NCBI GenBank assembly: GCA_026126065.1
Contig: JAHCJY010000001.1
Coordinates: forward strand, 434,001 to 498,000
Length of the DNA: 64,000 nt
Source of the DNA: Bauldia sp.
GTDB taxonomy: Bacteria > Pseudomonadota > Alphaproteobacteria > Rhizobiales > Kaistiaceae
Reading direction: 5' to 3'
The position numbers and the translations under genes are program-made. The notes beneath the pieces are model-generated. The model ran no database searches and was not told the DNA's origin. It saw nothing but the letters and a program-made list of their open reading frames with translations. This document shows, piece by piece, positions 52,660 to 64,000 of the stretch; positions within the stretch are counted from its first letter, which is position 1, and each line of letters begins with the position of its first letter.

Positions 52660-54299
52660 GGGCTGCCCCGGCTGTAGAGCGGGAGCGCGGCGGCCAGGGG
52701 ATTCTCCGCGGTGAAGATCCACTTCCGGTCGACCGACCCGGGACGCCTCTCCCGGTCGATGCGCCCGATCTGCTCGTAGGTCGCGAAGTAGGTCGCAAGG
52801 ACGTTCATCGTGTGGAACCTGCCCCATTCGCCAACGTAGAGGGCCCGCTGCGACTGTGCGTCGGGACTCATGAGGGCAAAATCGCCGAACGTGTCCCAGC
52901 GGGCGCGGTCAGCCAGCGGGTAGATGAGCGCCTCGGGGTCGCTGTAGAAGCGAAGGAGGGCGTAGATGGAGTAGGTCGGCGCAAGGATGTAGTCGGATCC
53001 GGTGTCGACCCGCGCCTCCTCCACCCTTGAGGCGAATTCCTCCCAGCCGCTGAAGCGCTCCGTCCAGTCGTATTCGCGCGGGATCGGCAGGAAGCTCTCG
53101 AGGATGAGGGCGTAGAAGACGACCGATACGAAGACACCGACGGGAACGACGGCCTTCCGGCAGGCCACAACGATCCGCGGCCATCGGCTCGGCCGCCCCC
53201 GCAAATCCTCGATGCCGATCGCGCCCAGCATCGCGCCGACCGCGACGATCGGGGCGACCCAGTGGACGCCGATCGTTTCGCCGAAGGAATGGATGCCGAG
53301 ATAGAGCACGAGGGGCAGTGGCGCGATGAAGAGAAGTGCCGTTGCGGGACGACGCCATATCCGGCCGCCCCGCAGGCTGGCGCGGATGCCTGCCACCACG
53401 AAGACGACGGCGACCGGGCCGATCATCAACGGGACGATGCCGAGATAGGTGAGGAAGCTGACGATGCTGGCATCGTCGAACTGGGGCCGGTTGTACTGGA
53501 GCCAGAAGGCGGCCCAGTCGTTCTGCGCGTTCCACACCAGGACCGGCAGGAACACGCCGAACGCCACCGCGGCGGCCGCGTAGATCCACGGGCGGCGGAA
53601 CCAGACGCGGAGTTCTGGCACGACGGCAAGCCACAGCGGGACGGCGAGGGCGAGGAACAGCGTCGTGAGCTTCGACGCGGCCGCAAGGCCACCCATCAGG
53701 CCGACGACGAGCCACCAGGCCGGCCTTCCGCCGCGCGCGACCTTCGCCAGGCCATAGAAAGCGCCGAGCCAGAACAGCATCATCGGCTGGTCGGGGACGA
53801 TCATCACCGAGAAGGCGCTGATCGTGGTGACGCTCATCAGGATCATCGCCCAGGCGGCGATGCGCCGGTTCCCGGTGAGGGTCTGCATGATGCCGTAGAC
53901 GAGGAAGGCATCGGCGGCGCCGGCGAGGATGCCGAAGAACCGAACGCCCAGTTCCGTATCGCCGAACAGGATGGTCCCGGCCCGTATGAAATAGGCGACC
54001 ATCGGCGGGTGGTCGTAGTAGCCGGCGGCGAGATGCTCCGACCAGACCCAGTAATAGGCCTCGTCGAAGAAGAGATCGAAGCGCCCCGCGACGGCGAGGC
54101 GAATCACGGTGAGCACGACGACCAGGATCACCGCGAAGCGGACGAGCCCATCCGTCCCCGCAGCCACGCGATCGGCAGAAGCCGCGCCATCGCCGGCAAC
54201 GTCGGTTCCGCTAACCAAGCAAGAGACTCCTCCGGCGGCTGCTCCGACCTTGCCCGGGATTGCGCCCGCAGGGGCGGTCGATGCTTTCGGGTATGCCAT
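52656..54299 (-). CDS. family 39 glycosyltransferase (ArnT/PMT-like)
   Basis: 547 residues, about a dozen hydrophobic segments. After a Gly/Ala-rich N-terminus, FDLFFDEAYYWVWSEHLAAG and YYDHPPMVAYFIRAG carry the catalytic Asp-Glu motif of GT39/GT83 enzymes that use polyprenyl-phosphate sugars on the periplasmic side. The C-terminal soluble part (SDYILAPTYSIYALLRFYSD) is also typical. It could decorate lipid A or the exported glycan. manC starts 139 bases away in the opposite direction. Confidence 0.87.
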   Translation of the reverse strand: MAYPKASTAPAGAIPGKVGAAAGGVSCLVSGTDVAGDGAASADRVAAGTDGLVRFAVILVVVLTVIRLAVAGRFDLFFDEAYYWVWSEHLAAGYYDHPPMVAYFIRAGTILFGDTELGVRFFGILAGAADAFLVYGIMQTLTGNRRIAAWAMILMSVTTISAFSVMIVPDQPMMLFWLGAFYGLAKVARGGRPAWWLVVGLMGGLAAASKLTTLFLALAVPLWLAVVPELRVWFRRPWIYAAAAVAFGVFLPVLVWNAQNDWAAFWLQYNRPQFDDASIVSFLTYLGIVPLMIGPVAVVFVVAGIRASLRGGRIWRRPATALLFIAPLPLVLYLGIHSFGETIGVHWVAPIVAVGAMLGAIGIEDLRGRPSRWPRIVVACRKAVVPVGVFVSVVFYALILESFLPIPREYDWTERFSGWEEFASRVEEARVDTGSDYILAPTYSIYALLRFYSDPEALIYPLADRARWDTFGDFALMSPDAQSQRALYVGEWGRFHTMNVLATYFATYEQIGRIDRERRPGSVDRKWIFTAENPLAAALPLYSRGSP

Positions 54300-54437
54300 C
54301 TCAGGTCTCGGTCGGGAATGCGACCTCCGTGAGACGATGCGGGAAACTACGCTTGCGACGCCGTCGAGGCGGGGCGCTTTGCGCGAGAGCCAGCCGCAGC
54401 CTAAGAACGTCGTCTAACCGAGCCCACGAGGAGCCCG

Positions 54438-55850
54438 TTGGCCCGCGTCATTCCTGTCATCCTCTCCGGCGGCACCGGCACAAGGCTCTGGCCCGTGTCG
54501 CGACAGTCCTTCCCGAAACAATTCCTGCGGATCGCCGGTGACCGGACGATGCTGCAGGCCGCCGCGCTGCGCGGCCGGGGATCCCTGTTCGGACCCCTCA
54601 CGGTCATCGCCAATGTCGAGCATCGGTTCGCCATCGCCGAACAGCTACGGGCGATCGGGATCGAGGATGCCAGGATCATCCTCGAGCCCTTCGGCCGCAA
54701 CACGGCGCCCGCGGTTGCCGTCGCGGCGCTCGCCGCCGCAGAGGCCGACCCCGACGCGCTGATCCTGGTGATGCCTTCCGACCACGTCATTGCCGATGCC
54801 GCCGCCTTCCATGCGGCCGTGGCGGCGGGCGCGGAGGCGGCGGCCGGTGGGGCGATGGTGCTGTTCGGCATCCCGCCGACGCGCCCGGAAACCGGCTACG
54901 GCTACATCCGCAGCGGCGCCCCGCTCCCGGGGCATCCAGGCATCCTCGCGGTCGAAGCCTTCATCGAGAAGCCGGATGGGCCAAAGGCGCAGGCCTATCT
55001 CGCGGCCGGCTATCTTTGGAACTCGGGCATATTCCTGCTCCCGGTCCGCGGTGTCATCGAGGCTCTGGGCGCGTTCGCGCCGGTGGTGCTGGACGCAGCG
55101 CGCGCGGCGCTGGCAGGCGCGCGCAACGACCTCGACTTCACGCGCCTCGACGCCGAGGCCTTCGCCGCTTCCCCGTCCATCTCCATCGACTATGCGGTGA
55201 TGGAGAAGACGCCCCGGGCCGCGGTGCTGCCGGGCGACTTCGGCTGGAGCGACGCGGGCACATGGTCGAGTCTTTGGGAGATCGCTGCGCACGATGACGA
55301 CGGTAACGTCGTCGTCGGCGAAGGCGTCGCGCTCAATACGCGCAATTCCTACCTGCGCTCGGAGGGGCCGCTTGTCGCGACGGTCGGTGTCGAGAACCTC
55401 GTGGTCGTCGCCACCGGCGATGCGGTGCTGGTCGCGGCGAGATCCGCCGACCAGGACGTGTCGAAGCTCGTCGAACTCCTCAAGCAGAACGGCACGAGGG
55501 CGGCCACCCTGAGCCCCTGGGTTCATCGCCCGTGGGGCTTCTACCAGTCGCTCCACGCCGGAGAGCGCTTCCAGGTGAAGCAGATCACCGTCAATCCGGG
55601 GGCGCGGCTTTCGCTCCAGAAGCACCGGCACCGCGCCGAGCACTGGGTCGTGGTGAACGGCACGGCGCGCGTCACGCGGGACGACGAGATTCTGACGGTG
55701 CGCGAGAACGAATCCGTGTTCCTGCCGCTCGGCTGCGTCCACCGCCTCGAAAACCCGGGCGAAACGCCGCTCAACCTCATCGAGGTCCAGTCGGGTTCCT
55801 ATCTCGGCGAGGACGACATCATCCGCATCGAGGACGACTTCCAGCGCTGA
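54438..55850 (+). CDS. manC: mannose-1-phosphate guanylyltransferase / mannose-6-phosphate isomerase
   Basis: 470 residues, bifunctional type II. VIPVILSGGTGTRLWPVSRQ is the nucleotidyltransferase signature with the following FPKQFL, VMPSDHVI and FIEKPD; the C-terminal cupin isomerase domain starts at WVHRPWGFYQSLHAGERFQV and has QKHRHRAEHWVVV with its zinc ligands. It supplies GDP-mannose for glycans. TTG 54438 is the start: GAGGAG (54428-54433) lies four bases upstream and the first Met is much later. Confidence 0.94.
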   Translation: MARVIPVILSGGTGTRLWPVSRQSFPKQFLRIAGDRTMLQAAALRGRGSLFGPLTVIANVEHRFAIAEQLRAIGIEDARIILEPFGRNTAPAVAVAALAAAEADPDALILVMPSDHVIADAAAFHAAVAAGAEAAAGGAMVLFGIPPTRPETGYGYIRSGAPLPGHPGILAVEAFIEKPDGPKAQAYLAAGYLWNSGIFLLPVRGVIEALGAFAPVVLDAARAALAGARNDLDFTRLDAEAFAASPSISIDYAVMEKTPRAAVLPGDFGWSDAGTWSSLWEIAAHDDDGNVVVGEGVALNTRNSYLRSEGPLVATVGVENLVVVATGDAVLVAARSADQDVSKLVELLKQNGTRAATLSPWVHRPWGFYQSLHAGERFQVKQITVNPGARLSLQKHRHRAEHWVVVNGTARVTRDDEILTVRENESVFLPLGCVHRLENPGETPLNLIEVQSGSYLGEDDIIRIEDDFQR

Positions 55851-55857
55851 GGACGGC

Positions 55858-56256
55858 TCAGGCGTGGCGTTCGACGGTCTGCCTCACCAGCGCCTCGAGC
55901 ACGGCTGCGTCGACGTCGACGAGGCGGTTGACGTAAAGGCAGCTCTTGCCGGCCGTGTGCTTTCCGAGCTTCCCCAGAAGCGGCTCGCCTGCGTCGGTCC
56001 CGAGATAGAAGACGAGACTGGCCTTGCGCGGTGAAAACGCGACCACGGGCGCATCGACGACCCGGCCGCTGTCATAGTGGAGCGTCGTCCGGCCATAGCC
56101 GATGATCGACGGCCCCCACATCTGCGGCTCCTCGCCCGATACGCGCCGCATCAGCGCATCGACGGCCAAGGCGTCCTCGCGACGGCCGGCCGGCTCAACC
56201 GCCGCCAGGTACAGTTCGACCGAGACGTCGGTGGGCTTCGTCTTGTTCTCGGCCAT
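55858..56256 (-). CDS. DUF1801 (YdhG-type) protein
   Basis: 132 residues. GPSIIGYGRTTLHYDSGR, VVAFSPRKASLVFYL and LLGKLGKHTAGKSCLYVNRL are the hallmark blocks of DUF1801, a small alpha/beta fold related to YdhG. Function unknown. It is convergent with manC (seven bases between the stops). Confidence 0.9.
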   Translation of the reverse strand: MAENKTKPTDVSVELYLAAVEPAGRREDALAVDALMRRVSGEEPQMWGPSIIGYGRTTLHYDSGRVVDAPVVAFSPRKASLVFYLGTDAGEPLLGKLGKHTAGKSCLYVNRLVDVDAAVLEALVRQTVERHA

Positions 56257-56388
56257 CCAATCGCTCCCTGCGATCGCCCGACGCTACCGCCTCCCCGTCG
56301 CGACGTGAAGGCGGGTGTGCGTGTTAGAGAGTGGCCGCGGGCCGCCGGATGTGGTTTCGTGCACCGTGGATGGAGCGTTGAGGCCCCG

Positions 56389-57774
56389 ATGCCGTCCGAT
56401 TCGCCAGTGACCCCGGCACGGATCATTCCGCCGGCCGAACAGCCCGCTTTCCTGCGCTATCTTCGCACGGTGGTGCGCAACCCGCTCGAGGTGTGGCCGG
56501 AAGCGATCTATCGCGACAAGGTCCATGTCGAGCGCTTCCTCGGCCGCGACGCGCTCTTTGTCATGGACCCGGACCTCATCCACCAGATTCTGGTGGAGGA
56601 GCCGGAGAAATACCTCAAGTCCGAGATGATGCAGCGTCTTCTCGCGCCGGCGCTCGGCAGGGGCATGGTGACCTCCGACGGTGCGCAGTGGCGGCGTCAG
56701 CGCCGCATCGTCGCCCCGTTGTTCCGGCCGAGCGAGGTCGCGCGCTACGTGCCGCAGATGCTTGCCGCCGCGGACCGCGAGGCCGTGCGGCTTGCGGCGC
56801 TGCCGGAGGGCGCTCCGGTCTCGCTGACCTTCGAGATGATGCGGATGACGTTCGACATCATCGCCGAGACGATCCTCGCGGGCGCCGATACATTCGACGT
56901 CCCGGCGCTGGCGGAGGCCATCAACGTCTATCTCTCGTCGACCGGCTGGGTCGTCGCGCTCGCGCAGCTCCGCCTGCCGCCGAATTTTCCGCGTCCCGGC
57001 CGAAAGCGCTTCCATGAGGCGCGCGACTATCTTCGCCGCGTCACCGCCGACCTCGTCGCCGCGCGGCGGCGGGGGAAAAGCCGGCCGGATCTCATCCAGG
57101 CACTGATCGACGCGCGGGACGAGGAGACCGGCGAGGCGATGACCGACGTCGAGATCGTCGACAACCTGCTCACCTTCATCGCCGCCGGCCACGAGACCAC
57201 GGCGCTCGCCCTGTCGTGGTCGTTCTACCTCCTCTCGCTCGACCCCGTGGCCGAACGAAAGGTGCTGGCCGAGGCCGAGGCGGCGGGAGCGCCCGACCGG
57301 CTGACGCCCGAGGGCGTGGCCGGCCTTGGCTATACGCGGCAGGTGATCTCCGAGGCGCTGCGGCTCTACCCGGCGGCGCCCGCGCTCCTCCGCCAACCGG
57401 TCGAGCCGGTCGAGATCGGCGGCGTGAAGGCCCGGCCCGGGACGCAGATCTTCATCCCGATCTATGCCGTCCATCGCCACAAGGCGCTTTGGGACAATCC
57501 GGACGGCTTCGACCCGGACCGCTTCGCGCCCGAAGCCGGAAAGATGCGCCACCGCTACCAGTACCTGCCTTTCGGCGGCGGGCCGCGCATCTGCATCGGC
57601 ATGGGGTTCGCGCTCACCGAGGCGGCGGCGCTTCTCGCGAAACTGCTGCCGCGGTTCCGCTTCGAGGTGACGGAAGAGCCGGTGCCCGTGGCGCAGGTGA
57701 CGCTGCGGCCGCGCAACGGGCTTCCGGCAAGGCTGCGCCACCGCCGGACGACCCAGACTGCCAGGGCAGCGTAG
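56389..57774 (+). CDS. cytochrome P450
   Basis: 461 residues from ATG 56389 (TTGAGG five bases upstream). The I-helix oxygen-activation motif is AAGHETTALALSW, the K-helix ExxR is in ISEALRLYP, and the heme loop FGGGPRICIG holds the proximal Cys. No membrane anchor, so it is soluble and needs separate redox partners, none of which are nearby. The style resembles fatty-acid-type bacterial P450s (CYP102/CYP4-like), but the substrate is unknown. The open frame to 56077 overlaps DUF1801 and is not used. Confidence 0.93.
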   Translation: MPSDSPVTPARIIPPAEQPAFLRYLRTVVRNPLEVWPEAIYRDKVHVERFLGRDALFVMDPDLIHQILVEEPEKYLKSEMMQRLLAPALGRGMVTSDGAQWRRQRRIVAPLFRPSEVARYVPQMLAAADREAVRLAALPEGAPVSLTFEMMRMTFDIIAETILAGADTFDVPALAEAINVYLSSTGWVVALAQLRLPPNFPRPGRKRFHEARDYLRRVTADLVAARRRGKSRPDLIQALIDARDEETGEAMTDVEIVDNLLTFIAAGHETTALALSWSFYLLSLDPVAERKVLAEAEAAGAPDRLTPEGVAGLGYTRQVISEALRLYPAAPALLRQPVEPVEIGGVKARPGTQIFIPIYAVHRHKALWDNPDGFDPDRFAPEAGKMRHRYQYLPFGGGPRICIGMGFALTEAAALLAKLLPRFRFEVTEEPVPVAQVTLRPRNGLPARLRHRRTTQTARAA

Positions 57775-57784
57775 CGCCGCCTCG

Positions 57785-59122
57785 TCAGTGCGGACTGCCG
57801 GCCGCGGGGGGAGCGGATTGTCCGGTCTTCCTGGCCCGCCACCAGGCGATGAGCCGGAAGAGGACGCTGACCGCAATGCCCGCGGCGATACCCTCGATGA
57901 GGTCACGGAACACGGTCAGGCCGAGCGTCACCAGCACCGCGAGGGCGTCGCCCCACGACGACCGGAGCAGCACGCGGAGCGACGTCCACTCGACCATGTT
58001 CCAGGCGACAATGGCGAGGACGCCGGCGAGCGCGGCGAGCGGGATGTAGCTCGCCACGGGCGCTGCGATCAGCATGAAGCCGAGCAGGAACACCGAGTGG
58101 AGCATGCCGCTGATCGGGCTGCGGGCGCCGGCGCGAATGTTGGTGGCCGTGCGGGCGATCGTGCCGGTGACGCAGATGCCGCCGAACAGCGCCGAGCCGA
58201 CATTGGCGATTCCCTGCGCGACGAGTTCGCCGTTGGAGCGGTGCCGCCGACCCGTCATCGAATCGGCGACCACGGCCGACAGCAGCGACTCGATCGCGCC
58301 GAGGAGGGCAAAGGCGAGCGCGTCCGGCAGCACGGCCCAGACGAGGGCGGTGTCGAAATTCGGCAGATGCGGCAGCGGCAGGCTGCTCGGGATGCCACCG
58401 AACTTCGTGCCGATCGTCTCGACCGGAAGGTTGAACGCGGCCGCGGCAACCGAGGCGAGGACGACGGCAATCAGGATGGACGGCCAGATCGGCCGGAGGC
58501 GGCGGATGAAGACGATGACCACGATGGTCATGAGCGCCAGCACCACGGCCGCCGCGGTGATCGTCGGCCGCGCGGCCCAGAGCGCCTCGACCTTGGGCAC
58601 GAATTCGGCCGGCTCGGCGCCCGGAAGCGTGAGACCGAACAGATCGTGGAACTGGCTCGCGAAGATGATGATCGCGATGCCTGCGGTGAAGCCGACCGTC
58701 ACCGGGGCCGGAATGTAGCGGATGAGCGTGCCGAGCCGCAGCACGCCCATGACGAGGAGGAAGAAGCCGGCCATGAACGTGGCGAGGATCAGGCCGTCGA
58801 TGCCGTGCCGCGCAACCGTTGCCGCCACCAGCACGATGAAGGCGCCGGCTGGACCGCCGATCTGGTAGCGCGAGCCGCCGAACGCCGAGATGAGGAAGCC
58901 GCCGACGATGGCGGTATAAAGTCCCCGCTCGGGCCCGACGCCGGAGGCGATGGCGATCGCCATGGAGAGCGGCAGCGCGACGATCGCGACCGTGATGCCG
59001 GCGATGACGTCGGCGCGGAGCGAGCCGAGCCCGTATCCCTCCCGAAGGACGGTAAGGAGCTTCGGCGTGAAGGAGGCTGGGGGCCCCGGGACGGGAAGAG
59101 TGGCAGGCGAGGGGATCGACAT
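57785..59122 (-). CDS. SulP-family anion transporter without STAS domain
   Basis: 445 residues. LRADVIAGITVAIVALPLSM is the SulP opening, RYQIGGPAGAFIVLVAA the anion-site region (strand 3), and IESLLSAVVADSMTGRRHRS with NGELVAQGIANVGSALFGG the central motif. The protein ends in a membrane segment plus a short tail (WWRARKTGQSAPPAAG); the usual C-terminal STAS domain is missing. Sulfate, bicarbonate or dicarboxylates are possible substrates. ATG 59122 is preferred to 59152. Confidence 0.88.
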   Translation of the reverse strand: MSIPSPATLPVPGPPASFTPKLLTVLREGYGLGSLRADVIAGITVAIVALPLSMAIAIASGVGPERGLYTAIVGGFLISAFGGSRYQIGGPAGAFIVLVAATVARHGIDGLILATFMAGFFLLVMGVLRLGTLIRYIPAPVTVGFTAGIAIIIFASQFHDLFGLTLPGAEPAEFVPKVEALWAARPTITAAAVVLALMTIVVIVFIRRLRPIWPSILIAVVLASVAAAAFNLPVETIGTKFGGIPSSLPLPHLPNFDTALVWAVLPDALAFALLGAIESLLSAVVADSMTGRRHRSNGELVAQGIANVGSALFGGICVTGTIARTATNIRAGARSPISGMLHSVFLLGFMLIAAPVASYIPLAALAGVLAIVAWNMVEWTSLRVLLRSSWGDALAVLVTLGLTVFRDLIEGIAAGIAVSVLFRLIAWWRARKTGQSAPPAAGSPH

Positions 59123-59481
59123 GGTCTGTGACTGGCGCGACACGGGAAGCAACCGTCACGCAAGTTCCACCAAGATGACCTTGATGGCCGTCAATACAAC
59201 GACGATTTCGCCATAGCTGGTCCGCTGCCACCGCGTCCCGCCGTCGCACCGGTGGGCGGCGCCCGGAACTCGGCCGGCCGCTGCGACACTCCGCCCACGC
59301 CTGCCACAGGCACGCGTCCCGCGCCCGTGTTGCCCACCCTATGACCCTGTGCTAGGGAACGCGCGGCTTCTGGACGGGATCGGGGCGAGGGCCCGTTGAA
59401 GCTGGATTTTTCCATAATCCGGTCAAGGCCTTACGCAGGGCCAGCGGCGCGCTCCCAAGCGCGGTCGTGGAGAGAGGGACA
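59123..59481. other. intergenic region upstream of the ATP synthase operon
   Basis: About 360 bases between the divergent SulP and atpH genes. It should contain both promoters. I see an AT-rich stretch (GGATTTTTCCATAATCC, 59403-59419) that may be the atp promoter core, but no well-spaced -35/-10 pair, and no gene. Confidence 0.4.
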
Positions 59482-60041
59482 GTGGCTGATACGGGCTCAG
59501 TCGTTTCTGGAGTAGCCGAGCGGTATGCTTCGGCGCTGTTCGACCTTGCGCGCGACGAAAACGCGCTCGACGAGGTTGCCGGCGACCTTGGCGACCTCGC
59601 GCGGCTTCTGGACGAATCCGACGATCTCCGCTCCCTCGTCCGCAGTCCGGTGTATTCGGCCGACGAGCAGGCCGGCGCGATCGGCGCGGTCATGGCCAAG
59701 GCCGGCACCGGCGTGCTTACCAGCAATTTCGTGAAGGTCGTGGCGCGCAACCGCCGCCTCTTCGCGCTTCCCGACATGATCCGTTCGTTCCGTCAGCGTC
59801 ACGCCCAGGAGCGCGGCGAGCTTGCCGGGACGGTCACGAGCGCCGAGCCGCTGAGCGATGCCCAGCTCGCGGCGCTCAAGGACGCCCTCAAGGATGCGAT
59901 GGGCAAGGATGTCGTGCTCGACCGCAAGGTCGATGCGGCGCTGATCGGCGGCCTCGTGGTCCAGGTCGGCTCGCGGATGGTCGACACCTCGCTCCGCACC
60001 AAACTGAACGCCCTAAGATTCGCGATGAAAGAGGCAGGCTG

Positions 60042-60042
<1 letters not shown>
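59482..60042 (+). CDS. atpH: ATP synthase F1 subunit delta
   Basis: 186 residues from GTG 59482, with AGAGGGA (59473-59479) upstream. [20 protein letters not shown] is the standard N-terminus, and the C-terminal [20 protein letters not shown] matches the conserved delta/OSCP signature. It links F1 to the peripheral stalk. The stop overlaps the atpA start by one base. Confidence 0.95.
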
Positions 60043-61571
<1,529 letters not shown>

Positions 61572-61592
61572 GCCCTCTGATCGGATCAGCCG

Positions 61593-62471
61593 ATGCCCTC
61601 GCTCAAAGAACTCCGCGGACGTATCGCTTCGGTCAAGGCGACCCGGAAGATCACCAAGGCCATGCAGATGGTCGCCGCCTCCAAGCTGCGGCGCGCCCAG
61701 GCGCGCGCCGAGGCGGCCCGGCCCTATGCCGAGCGGATGAACGCGGTGCTCGTCGGTCTGTCGCAGGCCGTTCAGGGGCAGGATGGCGCGCCGAAGCTGC
61801 TGGTCGGCAACGGCCAGGACAAGACGCATCTTCTCGTCGTCTGCACCGCGGAACGCGGCCTGGCCGGCGCCTTCAACTCGGCGATTGCCCGCGCGGCGCG
61901 CGACCATGCCAACCGGCTCCTGCGCGAAGGCAAGGACGTCAAGTTCCTCTGCGTCGGCCGCAAGGGCTTCGACATCCTCCGCCGCCTGTTCCCGAACCGC
62001 ATCCTCGACCGCATCGACCTTCGCAGCGTCCGCCAGGTGGGCTTCACCGAGGCCGAGATGATCTCCAAGCGCGTCCTCGCGCTGTACGACGAGGGCGCCT
62101 TCGATGTCGCGACGCTCCACTTCTCGACCTTCAAGTCGGTGATCTCGCAGATCCCGACCGCCAAGCAGCTTATTCCGGCCGAGATCGCCGGCGAGGTCGC
62201 CGCGACGGGATCGGCGGCCGCCTATGAGTACGAGCCGGACGAGGAGACCATCCTCCGCGACCTCCTGCCCCGGAACATCTCGGTGCAGATTCTGCGCGCG
62301 CTCCTCGAGAACAACGCCGGCTTCTATGGCGCCCAGATGAACGCGATGGACAATGCCACGCGCAACGCCGGCGACATGATGAACCGCTACACGCTCGAAT
62401 ATAACCGCAGCCGGCAAGCCCAGATCACGAAGGAACTCATCGAGATCATTTCGGGCGCCGAAGCGGTATAA
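61593..62471 (+). CDS. atpG: ATP synthase F1 subunit gamma
   Basis: 292 residues, the rotor shaft. N-terminal [20 protein letters not shown] and [15 protein letters not shown], and C-terminal [20 protein letters not shown] and [19 protein letters not shown], are the two long helices of the gamma coiled coil. Next in the operon should be atpD, but a small ORF lies between. Confidence 0.97.
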   Translation: MPSLKELRGRIASVKATRKITKAMQMVAASKLRRAQARAEAARPYAERMNAVLVGLSQAVQGQDGAPKLLVGNGQDKTHLLVVCTAERGLAGAFNSAIARAARDHANRLLREGKDVKFLCVGRKGFDILRRLFPNRILDRIDLRSVRQVGFTEAEMISKRVLALYDEGAFDVATLHFSTFKSVISQIPTAKQLIPAEIAGEVAATGSAAAYEYEPDEETILRDLLPRNISVQILRALLENNAGFYGAQMNAMDNATRNAGDMMNRYTLEYNRSRQAQITKELIEIISGAEAV

Positions 62472-62501
62472 GGTTCCGGTGGGGCGCTAGGACACGAGCC
62501 G

Positions 62502-64000
<1,499 letters not shown>

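Noticed and set aside
59393..59420. TTGAAG ... CATAAT as a standard promoter of atpH
   Set aside because: The spacing is only 11 bases, too short for a -35/-10 pair.

Overview
The window is a GC-rich chromosome segment from an alphaproteobacterium, most likely a member of Hyphomicrobiales (Rhizobiales). This rests on the atpH-atpA-atpG-atpD order, the bolA / DnaJ-domain / cobS / cobT / rpmB / DUF3108 neighbourhood, an RpoE-ChrR pair of the Rhodobacter type, aerobic cobaltochelatase genes, and Kdo/LPS genes. Placement below order level is not possible from reading alone. Most genes are ordinary core or semi-core genes. No rRNA, tRNA, CRISPR array or intact insertion sequence was seen.

Layout. 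1-4190: end of a UbiH-type flavin hydroxylase, then a nitrogen-control block (glnK and two different ammonium transporters), with a sigma-54 type promoter in front of each of the three genes. 4277-8682: ftsK, lolA, xthA. 8735-12299: TPP riboswitch and the thiamine importer thiBPQ. 12301-15692: PadR regulator, ABC ATPase and FtsX-type permease with a palindromic operator. 15754-19332: LysE exporter, Sel1-repeat protein, DUF2177 protein, ChrR anti-sigma and RpoE sigma (singlet-oxygen type circuit), bolA. 19398-24280: DnaJ-domain protein, cobS, cobT and a secreted phytase/esterase-like protein, with a frameshifted small coiled-coil gene antisense between cobS and cobT. 24281-27078: an AT-richer insertion carrying one KAP-type P-loop NTPase. 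27079-35228: rpmB, DUF3108 protein, IS1595-type zinc-ribbon remnant, M48 protease, nuclease-fold protein, dodecin, kdsB, kdsD and a two-barrel outer-membrane protein. 35496-43960: asd, methyltransferase, glycine-zipper protein, diguanylate cyclase, DMT exporter, CitE-type lyase, carbonic anhydrase, SRPBCC protein.

44053-49242 is a glycan assembly/export operon: two glycosyltransferases, a coiled-coil methyltransferase, and an ABC-2 permease with its ATPase. A GT39 membrane glycosyltransferase (52656-54299) and manC (54438-55850, GDP-mannose supply) lie nearby and probably serve the same surface polysaccharide. Between them are an HNH nuclease, an esterase, a GNAT, a 3-methyladenine glycosylase and gluQ. 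The window ends with DUF1801, cytochrome P450, a STAS-less SulP transporter, and the F1 ATP synthase operon, which has a small coiled-coil ORF inserted between atpG and atpD; atpD runs off the edge.

The items I would look at first are the KAP NTPase inserted in a conserved block (possible phage defence), the sigma-54 trio, the candidate RpoE autoregulatory promoter, the palindrome in front of padR, the tandem heptad-encoding DNA repeat in the methyltransferase, the two-barrel outer-membrane protein, and the two members of a scattered small coiled-coil family (one frameshifted, one inside the atp operon).
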